NCBI RefSeq assembly: GCF_004827385.1 | Contig: NZ_SRXN01000013.1 | Coordinates: 1 to 64,000, forward strand | Length of the DNA: 64,000 nt | Direction: 5' to 3' | Origin: Ensifer sp. MPMI2T | GTDB taxonomy: Bacteria; Pseudomonadota; Alphaproteobacteria; Rhizobiales; Rhizobiaceae | Shown: piece after piece, positions 12,016 through 20,494 of the stretch | Position numbering within the stretch: position 1 is the first letter of the stretch | How the letters are laid out: the number at the start of each line of letters is the position of its first letter | Position numbers and translations under genes: made by a program | The notes under the pieces: generated by a model | The model's database searches: none | What the model saw: the letters and a program-made list of their open reading frames with translations, nothing else | What the model was told of the DNA's origin: nothing

Positions 12016-12633
12016 ATGAGCAGCGCAAACATCCGCCACATCGTCTTCGACATCGGCAAGGTGTTGATCCACTACGACCCGCGCCTTCCCTACTGCCGCA
12101 TCATCCCGGATGAAGCCGAGCGCAACTGGTTCTTGGCCAGTGTCTGCACCCATGACTGGAACGTCGAACAGGATCGAGGACGCTCGTGGGAAGAAGCGGA
12201 GGAGATTTTGATTCGGGTACACCCGGATCGCGAGGACCAGATTCGGGCGTTTCGCAAATGCTGGCACGAGATGGTGCCGCATGCCTATGTCGAGACCGTC
12301 TCCCTGATGGAGGGACTGATCGCCGAGGGGCGCGATGTCACCATGCTCACCAATTTTGCCTCGGACACATTCCGCGAGGCGCAAAAGCTTTACCCCTTCC
12401 TGACGCTGCCGCGCGGCGTGACGGTCTCCGGCGATGTCGGCCTGATCAAGCCGGAAGTCGCAATCTATCTGGCCCATGCGAAGGCCTTTGACCTGGAGCC
12501 TGCCGCCACGCTCTTCATCGACGACAGCATGGCCAATGTGGAAGGCGCGCGCACTGCGGGTTGGCATGCGGTTCACTTCACCGACGCCGAGAAACTGAAG
12601 GTCGATCTCGCCTGCTACGGCATTCAGCACTAA
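12016..12633 (+). CDS. HAD-superfamily hydrolase (YihX-like)
   Basis: A 205-residue HAD phosphatase. Motif I is FDIGKVLIHYD, with Asp at the nucleophile position and Gly where classic phosphatases have the second Asp, as in the YihX/epoxide-hydrolase-N branch. Motif II is MLTNFASD, the motif III Lys is in GLIKPE, and motif IV is LFIDDSMANVEGA. Substrates in this branch include sugar phosphates such as alpha-glucose-1-phosphate; the substrate here is not known. The ATG at 12016 lies six bases after AAGGA; a TTG two codons upstream is less likely. Confidence 0.88.
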   Translation: MSSANIRHIVFDIGKVLIHYDPRLPYCRIIPDEAERNWFLASVCTHDWNVEQDRGRSWEEAEEILIRVHPDREDQIRAFRKCWHEMVPHAYVETVSLMEGLIAEGRDVTMLTNFASDTFREAQKLYPFLTLPRGVTVSGDVGLIKPEVAIYLAHAKAFDLEPAATLFIDDSMANVEGARTAGWHAVHFTDAEKLKVDLACYGIQH

Positions 12634-12735
12634 TGCATGTCGCCCAAAAGTGTGCAGCGGTTTTGGGACAACGACATGCATAAAAGCAATGACATAAAGC
12701 GCGTCGCATAAGTCCGATTAAACGCGACGCGCTTT
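12633..12735. repeat. Double palindromic repeat downstream of HAD gene
   Basis: Two hairpins lie side by side. ATGCATGTCG (12633-12642) pairs with CGACATGCAT (12672-12681), with inner CCCAAAA/TTTTGGG. AAAGCGCGTCGC (12696-12707) pairs perfectly with GCGACGCGCTTT (12724-12735). The element differs in sequence from the copy family at 10715 and 56089, so it is a second repeat class. Its position right at the stop codon suggests it also ends transcription of the mutY-HAD unit. Confidence 0.7.
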
Positions 12736-12872
12736 AAGACACTTCGTCTTTTTGCGATGCCCGCATCGGCTGTAAAATCATCAAAGCGCCACAATCGGTT
12801 CAGCCGTCATTCAGCTCTCGCGGTTCATGATCAGGACCAGAATTTGAAGCCCACCCCGAAAGGTTCTGTTCC

Positions 12873-13910
12873 ATGGCCACGCGTATCTACGGCACGAACT
12901 ACAGCGACAAGATCGTTCAGAATGGCTATATCTCTGTAGAGATCTATGCCCTTGATGGAAACGACCAGATTCACCTGAACAGGACAGACAGCTACGGCGG
13001 ATATAACTTCGTCGATGCGGGCTACGGCAACGATGTTGTCGTTAATTACTTCGAGGGCGGCAACGACATCTTCATGGGCGCCGGCGACGATCTCTATATC
13101 GCCGACGCCCGGGTCCGTGACGCAAGCTCCTATGACGTGGTTTACGGCGGTAGCGGCAACGACCGTTTCGAGATCGAAACCTATGCCAGCGACTATTATG
13201 GCGACAGCGGCAACGACACGTTCCTTTCGGTCGGTTTCAAGAACTACTTCAATGGCGGCACCGGCATCGACACCATCAGCTATCAATTACAGGACAGCTT
13301 CGGTTCGGAGCGCGGCAGGGGTGTCACGATCGACCTCGGCTACAAATATGCGACCACCGGCACCGGCCGCCGGGAAGACCTGATCAGCATCGAAAATGCG
13401 ACGGGCACCAACTACGGTAATGACGACATTACCGGCAGTTCGGTTGCCAATGTGCTGCGCGGGCTCGGGGGCCACGATATTCTCGAAGGCCTCGGCGGCG
13501 ACGATTTTCTCGATGGCGGCAGCGGTGACGACGATCTCTATGGTGGTTCGGGCGCCGATATCCTGCGCGGAGGCACCGGCTTCGACTACCTCAACGGCGG
13601 CACCGGTACCGATAGCTTCGATTTCAACTCGATCAGCGAATCGGCCGTCGGCAGCCGGCGCGACGTGATCGCCGATTTCCATCGGTCGGAATGGGACGTC
13701 ATCGACCTTTCGACGATCGACGCCGACACCACCTGGAGCGGAAACCAGAGTTTCACTTTCATCGGCAGCCGCGGCTTTTCCGGCGAGGCGGGCGAGCTCA
13801 ATTTCCGCTACGGGGTCGTCTCCGGAGACATCAATGGCGACGGCTACGCCGATTTCCAGATCAAGGTAAACGGCGTCACCAGCCTGCGGGTCGACGACTT
13901 CTTCCTCTGA
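12873..13910 (+). CDS. RTX calcium-binding protein, probable type I secretion substrate
   Basis: A 345-residue acidic protein with glycine/aspartate nonapeptides of the GGxGxDxLx type throughout, densest at about residues 195-250 (GLGGDDFLDGGSGDDDLYGG and following). These form calcium-filled beta rolls after export. Near the C-terminus DINGDGYADF is an EF-hand-like loop typical of rhizobial RTX tails, and the end VDDFFL matches uncleaved type I secretion signals. There is no N-terminal signal peptide and no catalytic domain, so it may be a structural or adhesive exoprotein. No ABC exporter gene is nearby. Confidence 0.88.
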   Translation: MATRIYGTNYSDKIVQNGYISVEIYALDGNDQIHLNRTDSYGGYNFVDAGYGNDVVVNYFEGGNDIFMGAGDDLYIADARVRDASSYDVVYGGSGNDRFEIETYASDYYGDSGNDTFLSVGFKNYFNGGTGIDTISYQLQDSFGSERGRGVTIDLGYKYATTGTGRREDLISIENATGTNYGNDDITGSSVANVLRGLGGHDILEGLGGDDFLDGGSGDDDLYGGSGADILRGGTGFDYLNGGTGTDSFDFNSISESAVGSRRDVIADFHRSEWDVIDLSTIDADTTWSGNQSFTFIGSRGFSGEAGELNFRYGVVSGDINGDGYADFQIKVNGVTSLRVDDFFL

Positions 13911-13931
13911 TTGTTCTGGTTTTTGGCATGG

Positions 13932-13963
13932 AGCCCCGGCTGCGAACCGCAGCCGGGCTTTGG
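13932..13963 (+). terminator. Probable terminator of the RTX gene
   Basis: AGCCCCGGCTGCG pairs with CGCAGCCGGGCT around AAC, with one bulged C, followed by a short T run. It begins about 20 bp after the RTX stop codon. Confidence 0.6.
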
Positions 13964-13968
13964 TGATG

Positions 13969-14081
13969 GCCCCTCATCCGGCCTGCCGGCCACCTTCTCC
14001 CCGTAAACGGGGCGAAGGGGACCCGCGGCGCGCTCTTAGGTCCCCTCTCCCCGCAAGCGGGGAGAGGTTTGGGTGAGGGGC
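13969..14081. repeat. GC-rich palindromic intergenic repeat
   Basis: The ends GCCCCTCATCC and GGGTGAGGGGC form inverted termini. Inside are two stems, TTCTCCCCGTaaACGGGGCGAA and CCTCTCCCCGCaaGCGGGGAGAGG. This is the kind of GC-rich bipartite palindrome that is scattered between genes in many Rhizobiales. It carries no reading frame of interest and sits between convergent genes. Confidence 0.75.
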
Positions 14082-14112
14082 AACTTCCTACTCTTCGTGC
14101 CTCAATACAAAT

Positions 14113-14143
14113 GCCCGGAATCCTCATCGGATTCCGGGCGTTT
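14113..14143. terminator. Bidirectional terminator between RTX gene and ccrM
   Basis: GCCCGGAATCC (14113-14123) pairs perfectly with GGATTCCGGGC (14129-14139) around a five-base loop, followed by GTTT on the plus strand and ATTTG on the minus strand. It separates convergent genes. Confidence 0.7.
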
Positions 14144-14218
14144 AAAGCTCTCCCTCCGGGACTGAAGGTACAAAAACCGGATGGAGCGCTTTTCGAAGAC
14201 CCGCGCGGAACTGGTTGA

Positions 14219-15520
<1,302 letters not shown>

Positions 15521-15565
15521 TTAAAGAGCGTGGACGATGGGCTGCAATTCGGAAAGAAAAAAGTG

Positions 15566-16054
15566 ATGTGGCGCCTGTCTGTAACGTCCATGCTGCTCGG
15601 TGCGCACGAGACCCCCGTCGCCCCGGGATCAAGGCTGGAAAAATTGGGAGCGTTCCTCGGAGTTCCCGATCGGTGGGATTTTGGTATCGAAGACGAATTC
15701 ATCTGCCAATTGGGATATGCGGACTTTGAGATTTCCTTGCGAACACGCGGAAATCAGGTCGAAGTAGAGAGGGTGTGGCTTGAGCTTTGGCATGCCCATA
15801 ATGGCGAGCCGCAACCTAAGAAATCGCCGATACGCCTGGCGGACGGAATTCAGGTCGACCTCGGCGCATTTCAACCAGGCATCTCGTTGTCGACCGCTAA
15901 AGCGCTTTTGGATTCTCTGCAGATATTCTATGAAGAGGACGCCAGCGAGGTTACCGGTAGAATCGCTCTCGGAACGAAATCCGAACTGCTTTTTTTTCGA
16001 GGCGATGATGAGCCACGGCTCATGGAGATACATTTCTACGCGGACGATGAATAG
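15566..16054 (+). CDS. Orphan hypothetical protein of lower GC content
   Basis: I do not recognise the family. The 162-residue product is acidic and aromatic-rich (DRWDFGIEDEF, VWLELWHAHNG), has no signal peptide or membrane segment, and ends in HFYADDE. By eye its GC is near 52 percent, well under its neighbours, and its codon choice is less biased, which suggests transfer. GGAAAG nine bases before the ATG at 15566 supports the start; a GTG at 15563 is also possible. Size and composition recall immunity-type or other accessory proteins, but no toxin gene is adjacent. A run of eight T at about 15988 lies in the frame. Confidence 0.6.
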   Translation: MWRLSVTSMLLGAHETPVAPGSRLEKLGAFLGVPDRWDFGIEDEFICQLGYADFEISLRTRGNQVEVERVWLELWHAHNGEPQPKKSPIRLADGIQVDLGAFQPGISLSTAKALLDSLQIFYEEDASEVTGRIALGTKSELLFFRGDDEPRLMEIHFYADDE

Positions 16055-16069
16055 GTCAGGTTATGGTAC

Positions 16070-16429
16070 CTAGGCCGCGCCGGCGCGTTCATGCCATTGG
16101 CGGCTGTCCGGCGGCGCCTGATCGCGCTCGTTGAGGCCGTAGTCCCGGACGACTGTCGCGATCCTCAGCCGGTAATCGGCAAAGACGCCGCGCCGGCCCG
16201 CCTCCTGCGCGGCGCGATGTTCGGCACCGTTGCGCCATGCCGTCACCGCCGCCTCGTCTCGCCAGAAGGAAAGCGACAGCAATTTGTTCGGATCGGCAAG
16301 GCTTTGAAAGCGCTCGATCGAAATGAAGCCGTCGATCCCGTCGAGCAGAGGACGCAGATCGGCGGCGATACCGAGGTAGGTGTCACGATGGCCGCTGGCG
16401 GGCAGAACTTCGAAAATAACTGCGATCAT
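16070..16429 (-). CDS. Antibiotic biosynthesis monooxygenase (ABM) domain protein
   Basis: A 119-residue ferredoxin-like protein with the ABM pattern: an N-terminal strand IAVIFEVLP, then GFISIERFQSL, then SLSFWRDEAAVTAWRNG, and an end strand RIATVVRDYG. Such dimeric barrels include cofactor-free monooxygenases, heme-degrading enzymes and simple stress proteins; the sequence alone does not say which. AAGGAG lies ahead of the ATG at 16429. It starts four bases after the NIPSNAP gene ends, so the two are one transcription unit, and both are divergent from an ArsR-type regulator. Confidence 0.82.
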   Translation of the reverse strand: MIAVIFEVLPASGHRDTYLGIAADLRPLLDGIDGFISIERFQSLADPNKLLSLSFWRDEAAVTAWRNGAEHRAAQEAGRRGVFADYRLRIATVVRDYGLNERDQAPPDSRQWHERAGAA

Positions 16430-16433
16430 GTTT

Positions 16434-16754
16434 TCACTCCTTTCCAAGCGGCCGGGAGACGTTCTTCAGGAAGATCCGATTCTCCTTCAGAATGAAGCGT
16501 TCCCGCCGGGCGAACTCGTAGTTCTTGCGCCCGAGCGGGTCGACGGCGAGCCGGGCGCGATAAGCCTCGTAGGCGGCAAGACTTTCGATGTTATAGACGC
16601 CGTAGCCAATCGTAGCCGACCCCTCGTGCGGACCAAAATAGCCGATGAGATCGGCACCACAGCGGGGAATGGCTTCGCCCCAAGTGCGGGCATAGGTCGT
16701 GAAATCGTCTTTCCGGAATGGATCGATCTCGTAACGGATGAAGCAGGTGATCAT
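16434..16754 (-). CDS. NIPSNAP family protein
   Basis: A 106-residue protein with the NIPSNAP pattern: MITCFIRYEIDPFRKDDF at the start, GADLIGYFGPHEGSATIGYGVY in the middle and FLKNVSRPLGKE at the end. It belongs to the dimeric alpha/beta barrel superfamily, like the ABM protein encoded downstream. The ATG at 16754 is preceded by AGGAAGGAG, which favours it over an upstream in-frame codon. The pair may process a small aromatic or reactive compound sensed by the divergent regulator. That role is inferred from context only. Confidence 0.82.
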   Translation of the reverse strand: MITCFIRYEIDPFRKDDFTTYARTWGEAIPRCGADLIGYFGPHEGSATIGYGVYNIESLAAYEAYRARLAVDPLGRKNYEFARRERFILKENRIFLKNVSRPLGKE

Positions 16755-16803
16755 GGTCGTCTCCTTCCTGGTTGACGACAACTATGCCGACTTGTCCGGC
16801 GCG

Positions 16804-16829
16804 AATGCTTCGATTATGGTCGAAGTATG
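16804..16829. promoter_or_regulatory. Probable operator of the ArsR-type regulator
   Basis: ATGCTTCGA (16805-16813) and TCGAAGTAT (16820-16828) form an inverted repeat with one mismatch; the core CTTCGA-N6-TCGAAG is perfect. It lies in the 72-bp divergent region and runs into the regulator's start codon, so binding would block both promoters. ArsR-family dimers use such 12-2-12-like palindromes. The binding is inferred. Confidence 0.55.
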
Positions 16830-17510
16830 AAGGAAGGTCCGGACATCGCCTTGATCGGCTCGCTCATCGGCGATCCTGCGCGCGCCAACATGCTGACCGC
16901 GCTGATGGGCGGGCGGGCTTTGACGGCCACGGAGCTTGCGACCCATGCCGGGATCACGCTGCAGACCGCAAGCTCGCATCTTGCCAAGCTGGAGGCGGGC
17001 GGCCTGCTTACGCAGCGCAAGCAGGGCCGCCACCGCTATTATGCCCTCAGCGAGGATGAGGTCGGGCTGATGCTCGAAAGCATCATGGGCTTTGCGGCGA
17101 GCCGCGGGTTGACGCGTCATCGACCGGGACCGAAGGATCCGGCGCTCAGAAAGGCGCGCGTATGCTACAATCACCTCGCCGGCGACTACGGGGTGCGCAT
17201 GCTGGACAGTCTGGTCGCCGCGCGCCAAATCGAAATGACCGGTGACGACCTTGTGCTGACCGATGCCGGTCAGGCGCGCGTCGAGGCGTTGGGCATCGAC
17301 TATGCCGCGCTCAAGAAACTCCGGCGCCCAATCTGCCGGACCTGCCTCGACTGGAGCGAGCGCCGCTCGCATCTTGCCGGCTCGCTCGGCGAGGCATTCC
17401 TGACCCTCTTCATCGACAAGGGGTGGGCGAGGCGCGAGCAGAACAGCCGCGCCATTCGCTTTACCGATACCGGCGAAAAAGCCTTCTCAGAGCTCTTCCC
17501 TCAATACTGA
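16827..17510 (+). CDS. ArsR-family winged-helix transcriptional regulator
   Basis: A 227-residue regulator. Residues 8-75 form the winged helix, with a recognition helix around GITLQTASSHLAKLEAGGLL and a wing KQGRHRYYALS. A long C-terminal half contains RRPICRTCLDWSERRSHLAG, with a Cys pair that could bind metal or sense redox state. The ATG at 16827 lies inside a palindrome and has no Shine-Dalgarno sequence, so the message may be leaderless. It probably represses itself and the divergent NIPSNAP-ABM pair. The 3' end overlaps the convergent DUF1284 gene by 24 bp. Confidence 0.85.
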   Translation: MKEGPDIALIGSLIGDPARANMLTALMGGRALTATELATHAGITLQTASSHLAKLEAGGLLTQRKQGRHRYYALSEDEVGLMLESIMGFAASRGLTRHRPGPKDPALRKARVCYNHLAGDYGVRMLDSLVAARQIEMTGDDLVLTDAGQARVEALGIDYAALKKLRRPICRTCLDWSERRSHLAGSLGEAFLTLFIDKGWARREQNSRAIRFTDTGEKAFSELFPQY

Positions 17511-17942
17511 GGCCACAGGCGCTCCTCGAACGACCGCGCCGGCAAAGCCATCGCGCGCGACCCGCGTGCAGAGGGCGGACCATTCGCATTCAGCGCAGGC
17601 GGCGCGGACGGTGCCAAGCGCGAAGGCGCCGCGCAGTTCCTGAAGGCGCTGGTCGTCGAGAATGAGAACCGAGCCCGGGCCAAGCGCAAACCCAAGCAGG
17701 TCGGCTACCGCAGCCAAGGCCTGACTGTCGCGACAGCCGATATTCTCGTTGCGGCAATGACTCTCGGCCAGACCCAGCATCGGCGCACAGATGTCGTCCG
17801 GCCCGTCGGCGATCTCGATCGGCTCGCCGGCGGAAAGCCGACCGGCAACGACATGGCAGTTGCGGGTGAACGAGGGCGTATAGCCCTCGCCCACGAAAGT
17901 CAGCAGGCACAGAAGATGATGCCCGCGCAGGCGAACGGTCAC
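17487..17942 (-). CDS. DUF1284 cysteine-rich protein
   Basis: A 151-residue DUF1284 protein that opens with the family motif VRLRGHHLLCLL. It has eight cysteines (12, 29, 52, 63, 70, 116, 119 and 125), the last three as C-x2-C-x5-C, so it may bind an iron-sulphur cluster or zinc. Its function is unknown. The GTG start overlaps the bioY stop codon (GTGA), so it is translated together with bioY and should share its biotin control. The 3' end overlaps the convergent ArsR-type gene. Confidence 0.82.
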   Translation of the reverse strand: MTVRLRGHHLLCLLTFVGEGYTPSFTRNCHVVAGRLSAGEPIEIADGPDDICAPMLGLAESHCRNENIGCRDSQALAAVADLLGFALGPGSVLILDDQRLQELRGAFALGTVRAACAECEWSALCTRVARDGFAGAVVRGAPVASVLREEL

Positions 17943-18532
17943 GGCAGCTCGGCCGGCTTACGACCGGAACCCTGAATCGCCTTGAGAACCGCCGCGGCGA
18001 GCGCCGATTTCAGAACGGCACCAAGCAGGAACGGGGCGGCACCCAACATGACTGCCTTCTCGAGGCCGATCAGCGTCGCAAGCCACGCCGCACCGATAAC
18101 AAGGCAGAGGAGGTTGGCGGAAAAGTGCGCGAGGAAGCTCAGCACCACGCGATCGCCCGTCCAGCCTCGGGCAGCGAGCCAACCGGCAAGGCCGCCGATC
18201 AACGGAAACGAGACGAGGTAGCCGGCGGTCGGACCGGCGAAATGGGCGATGCCGCCTGCGCCGCTTGCAAGCACCGGCATTCCAACGACGGCTTCCGCCA
18301 ACCATGCGAGGATCGTGACCACGCCGAGACGCCAGCCGTAGATGACGCCGATCATGGTGACTGCGAAGGTCTGCATGGTGATCGGCACCGGCACCATCGG
18401 CACGCTGATCTGCGAGGAAAGTGCAAGGGCGCCGGTGCCAGCCAGCACGAACAAAGCCTTGAGCGGCCATGTCTTGCCGCCGAGACGCAGCGGATCGAAG
18501 ACAGGCGAATGCGCAGAAACGAAATCGGACAT
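17939..18532 (-). CDS. bioY: Biotin transporter BioY (stand-alone copy)
   Basis: A 197-residue membrane protein of the BioY family, the substrate-binding S component of biotin ECF transporters. It has about six hydrophobic helices, ISVPMVPVPITMQTFAV near the start and GPTAGYLVSFPLIGGLAGWLA in the middle, both typical of BioY. No A or T component is beside it, so it acts alone or borrows the BioMN proteins encoded at 57.5 kb. GGGAGAAC precedes the ATG at 18532. It lies downstream of the bioR-like gene and under a promoter covered by BioR-like boxes. Confidence 0.93.
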   Translation of the reverse strand: MSDFVSAHSPVFDPLRLGGKTWPLKALFVLAGTGALALSSQISVPMVPVPITMQTFAVTMIGVIYGWRLGVVTILAWLAEAVVGMPVLASGAGGIAHFAGPTAGYLVSFPLIGGLAGWLAARGWTGDRVVLSFLAHFSANLLCLVIGAAWLATLIGLEKAVMLGAAPFLLGAVLKSALAAAVLKAIQGSGRKPAELP

Positions 18533-18557
18533 GGGTTCTCCCAAGCTAGGATTCGAA

Positions 18558-18588
18558 ATTATAGATAATCTTCCGAACTATCTATGAT
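18558..18588 (-). promoter_or_regulatory. BioR-like operator pair over the bioY promoter
   Basis: TTATAGATAA at 18559-18568 is a perfect match to the published alphaproteobacterial BioR box (TTATMKATAA). A weaker box, TCATAGATAG read on the minus strand, is at 18578-18587, 19 bp away, about two helical turns. On the minus strand the perfect box contains TATAAT (18558-18563), a likely -10 element, and the weaker box covers the -35 region. Binding would block bioY transcription when biotin is plentiful. Confidence 0.75.
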
Positions 18589-18704
18589 TTTTCCGATACC
18601 CATAAACAGCGATGTAATCAATAGGCAGAAGTTACAAGTTCGCCCGCCATCGACGACAGAAAACTACTGATGCAACGCCTGCAGCGATTTCCTCATGTGG
18701 CAAT

Positions 18705-18714
18705 TATAGATAAT
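18705..18714. promoter_or_regulatory. Third BioR-like box, between bioR and bioY
   Basis: A second perfect TTATAGATAA occurs 31 bp past the bioR stop codon and about 146 bp upstream of the bioY promoter boxes. It could help repress by looping, mark a second start site, or be a relic. The match is seen directly; the role is inferred. Confidence 0.6.
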
Positions 18715-18744
18715 TTGATGAGATCACGCTGTCCGTCGCGCGTG

Positions 18745-19413
18745 TTAACCGATGATCGAAAAGGCGTCGCGAACTTCGCCTGCGGCCGTCCTTACCGGAG
18801 TCTTGCCGATCCATCCGACATGACGCTCGAGAATGGCCGCCGCCTCCTCTCCCTTTCCTTGGCGGAGAGCCGTCAGGATGGCGCGGTGATCGTGATCCGT
18901 GCGAGCCTCCCAGCTCGAACGCCAGGCTGAGAAGAGAAACCGGGCACTTGCCGCATGGAGATCGTCGATCGCCGCGAGCAGGCGCGGCATACCGCACGGC
19001 TCGAGAATGATCCGGTGAAAGGCACGGTTCGCTGCCTCCCAGGAGCGTACATCCCTGGAACTGTCAGCCGCAGCAGTTGCCGCCTCAGCCCTGTCGAGGA
19101 TCGCTGGCGTCAGGTGCGGCACGGCGTGCCGCAGCGCCAAGACCTCCAGGGCGGCCCGCATCTCGGCAACTTCGCGCACCTCCTTGAGGTCGAACGAGGC
19201 AACGCGCACGCCGCGGCGCGGCTCGCTCACAGCGAGCCCCTGCGCCTCCAGTCGGCGAAAGGCCTCGCGCACGGGAACGTGACTGGCGCCGAATTCCTCA
19301 GCAACGTGATCCTGCCGCAGCCGCTCGCCCGGCGGCAGCACTCCGGAGATGATTCTTTCGGCAAGCACGCGGCTGATGCGGTTGGCAAGAGTGTCGTCAC
19401 GTTCCTTGTTCAT
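18745..19413 (-). CDS. bioR: GntR-family regulator, probable BioR biotin repressor
   Basis: A 222-residue regulator of the FadR branch. Residues 8-72 form the GntR winged helix (LAERIISGVLPPGERLRQDH, GASHVPVREAFRRLEAQGL, EPRRGVRVASF). The rest is an all-helical FCD domain with the Asp/His positions that hold a metal or ligand (NRAFHRIIL, TDHDHRAIL, LERHVGW). The BioR name rests on context: it sits directly upstream of bioY on the same strand, with BioR boxes between them. BioR is the known alphaproteobacterial repressor of biotin genes. Only a weak box-like sequence lies upstream of its own start. Confidence 0.8.
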   Translation of the reverse strand: MNKERDDTLANRISRVLAERIISGVLPPGERLRQDHVAEEFGASHVPVREAFRRLEAQGLAVSEPRRGVRVASFDLKEVREVAEMRAALEVLALRHAVPHLTPAILDRAEAATAAADSSRDVRSWEAANRAFHRIILEPCGMPRLLAAIDDLHAASARFLFSAWRSSWEARTDHDHRAILTALRQGKGEEAAAILERHVGWIGKTPVRTAAGEVRDAFSIIG

Positions 19414-19592
19414 GCGCTACAGATAGAGGTGCATCTCGACGCTGTCGAGAAAGCTCGGATGCCCTTCCGGCAATTTCCAAAGGTTGAGCTTTGGACCGCC
19501 ATCGTATAAAGCTCCCTCGACTGTCGTTTTTCGCCGCGATCCAGACTCCTCCCCTGCCGCTGGCGTTTTTCTCCCAAGGAACTGACCCCCAA

Positions 19593-20288
19593 ATGACCGG
19601 TATCGATCTCATTATCTTCGATTGCGACGGTGTGCTCGTCGACTCGGAAATCATCGCCTCGGAAGTCGAGGCCGGATTGCTGACGGAAGCGGGCTACCCG
19701 ATCAGCGTCGAGGAAATGGCAGAGCGCTTCGCTGGCATGACCTGGCACAACACGCTGCTGGCGATCGAGAAGGAGGCGAGCATTCCGCTGTCGGCATCGC
19801 TGATCGACAAGGTCGATGCCATTCTCGACAAGCGGCTCGCCCGCGACGTCAACATCATCGAAGGCGTCAAGCCGGCGCTGATGCAGCTGACGCTGCCGCA
19901 TTGCGTCTGCTCCAACTCTACCTCCGAGCGCCTCGCCATCATGCTCGGCAAGGTCGGCATCAAGGACCATTTCGGCGAGCATATCTACTCCGCTCGCGAC
20001 CTCGGCCCTGACCGCGTCAAGCCGAAGCCGGACATCTTCCTGCACGGCGCCGCCCAATTCGGCATCGATCCGTCGCGCGTCCTCGTCATCGAGGACTCGG
20101 TACATGGTATTCATGGTGCACGCGCCGCAGGGATGCGGGTTGTCGGCTTCACCGGCGGCGCCCATACCTATCCTTCGCACGCGGACAAATTGACCGAAGC
20201 TGGCGCGGAGACAGTGATTTCCCGCATGGCGGTTTTGCCCGGCGTGATCGCCGCGCTCGCCGAATGGTCGGAGTCCATGACGGCCTGA
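19593..20288 (+). CDS. HAD-superfamily hydrolase (beta-phosphoglucomutase-like)
   Basis: A 231-residue HAD-IA enzyme. Motif I FDCDGVLVDSE carries both catalytic Asp residues, motif II is VCSNSTSER, the motif III Lys is in RVKPKPDIFL, and motif IV is VIEDSVHGIHGARAAGM. A helical cap lies between motifs I and II. This profile fits sugar-phosphate phosphatases or beta-phosphoglucomutase relatives; the substrate is unknown. The ATG at 19593 is chosen over an upstream extension because the family starts just before motif I. It diverges from bioR and is transcribed alone. Confidence 0.9.
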   Translation: MTGIDLIIFDCDGVLVDSEIIASEVEAGLLTEAGYPISVEEMAERFAGMTWHNTLLAIEKEASIPLSASLIDKVDAILDKRLARDVNIIEGVKPALMQLTLPHCVCSNSTSERLAIMLGKVGIKDHFGEHIYSARDLGPDRVKPKPDIFLHGAAQFGIDPSRVLVIEDSVHGIHGARAAGMRVVGFTGGAHTYPSHADKLTEAGAETVISRMAVLPGVIAALAEWSESMTA

Positions 20289-20494
20289 CGACGGTCGTGT
20301 GATCTTTTTCGACCCGGCAGCGGCCGGGGCGGAAAATCCCGCGGGTTGCGATGGGGGCGCGTTCATTTTTGGCGCGCGAGGACGCCATGCCGCATTGATT
20401 GCGCATGACCTTTCTTCGAAAATCATGGCTTTCGCACTGCGCCCAGGGGCTATATCAAGCAGTCCACAAGCGTTACTTCCAAGGAGGAGACATT

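Noticed and set aside
11014..12681. A long minus-strand frame opposite mutY and the HAD gene
   Set aside because: The opposite strand holds two well-supported genes, and this frame has a composition typical of antisense translation.
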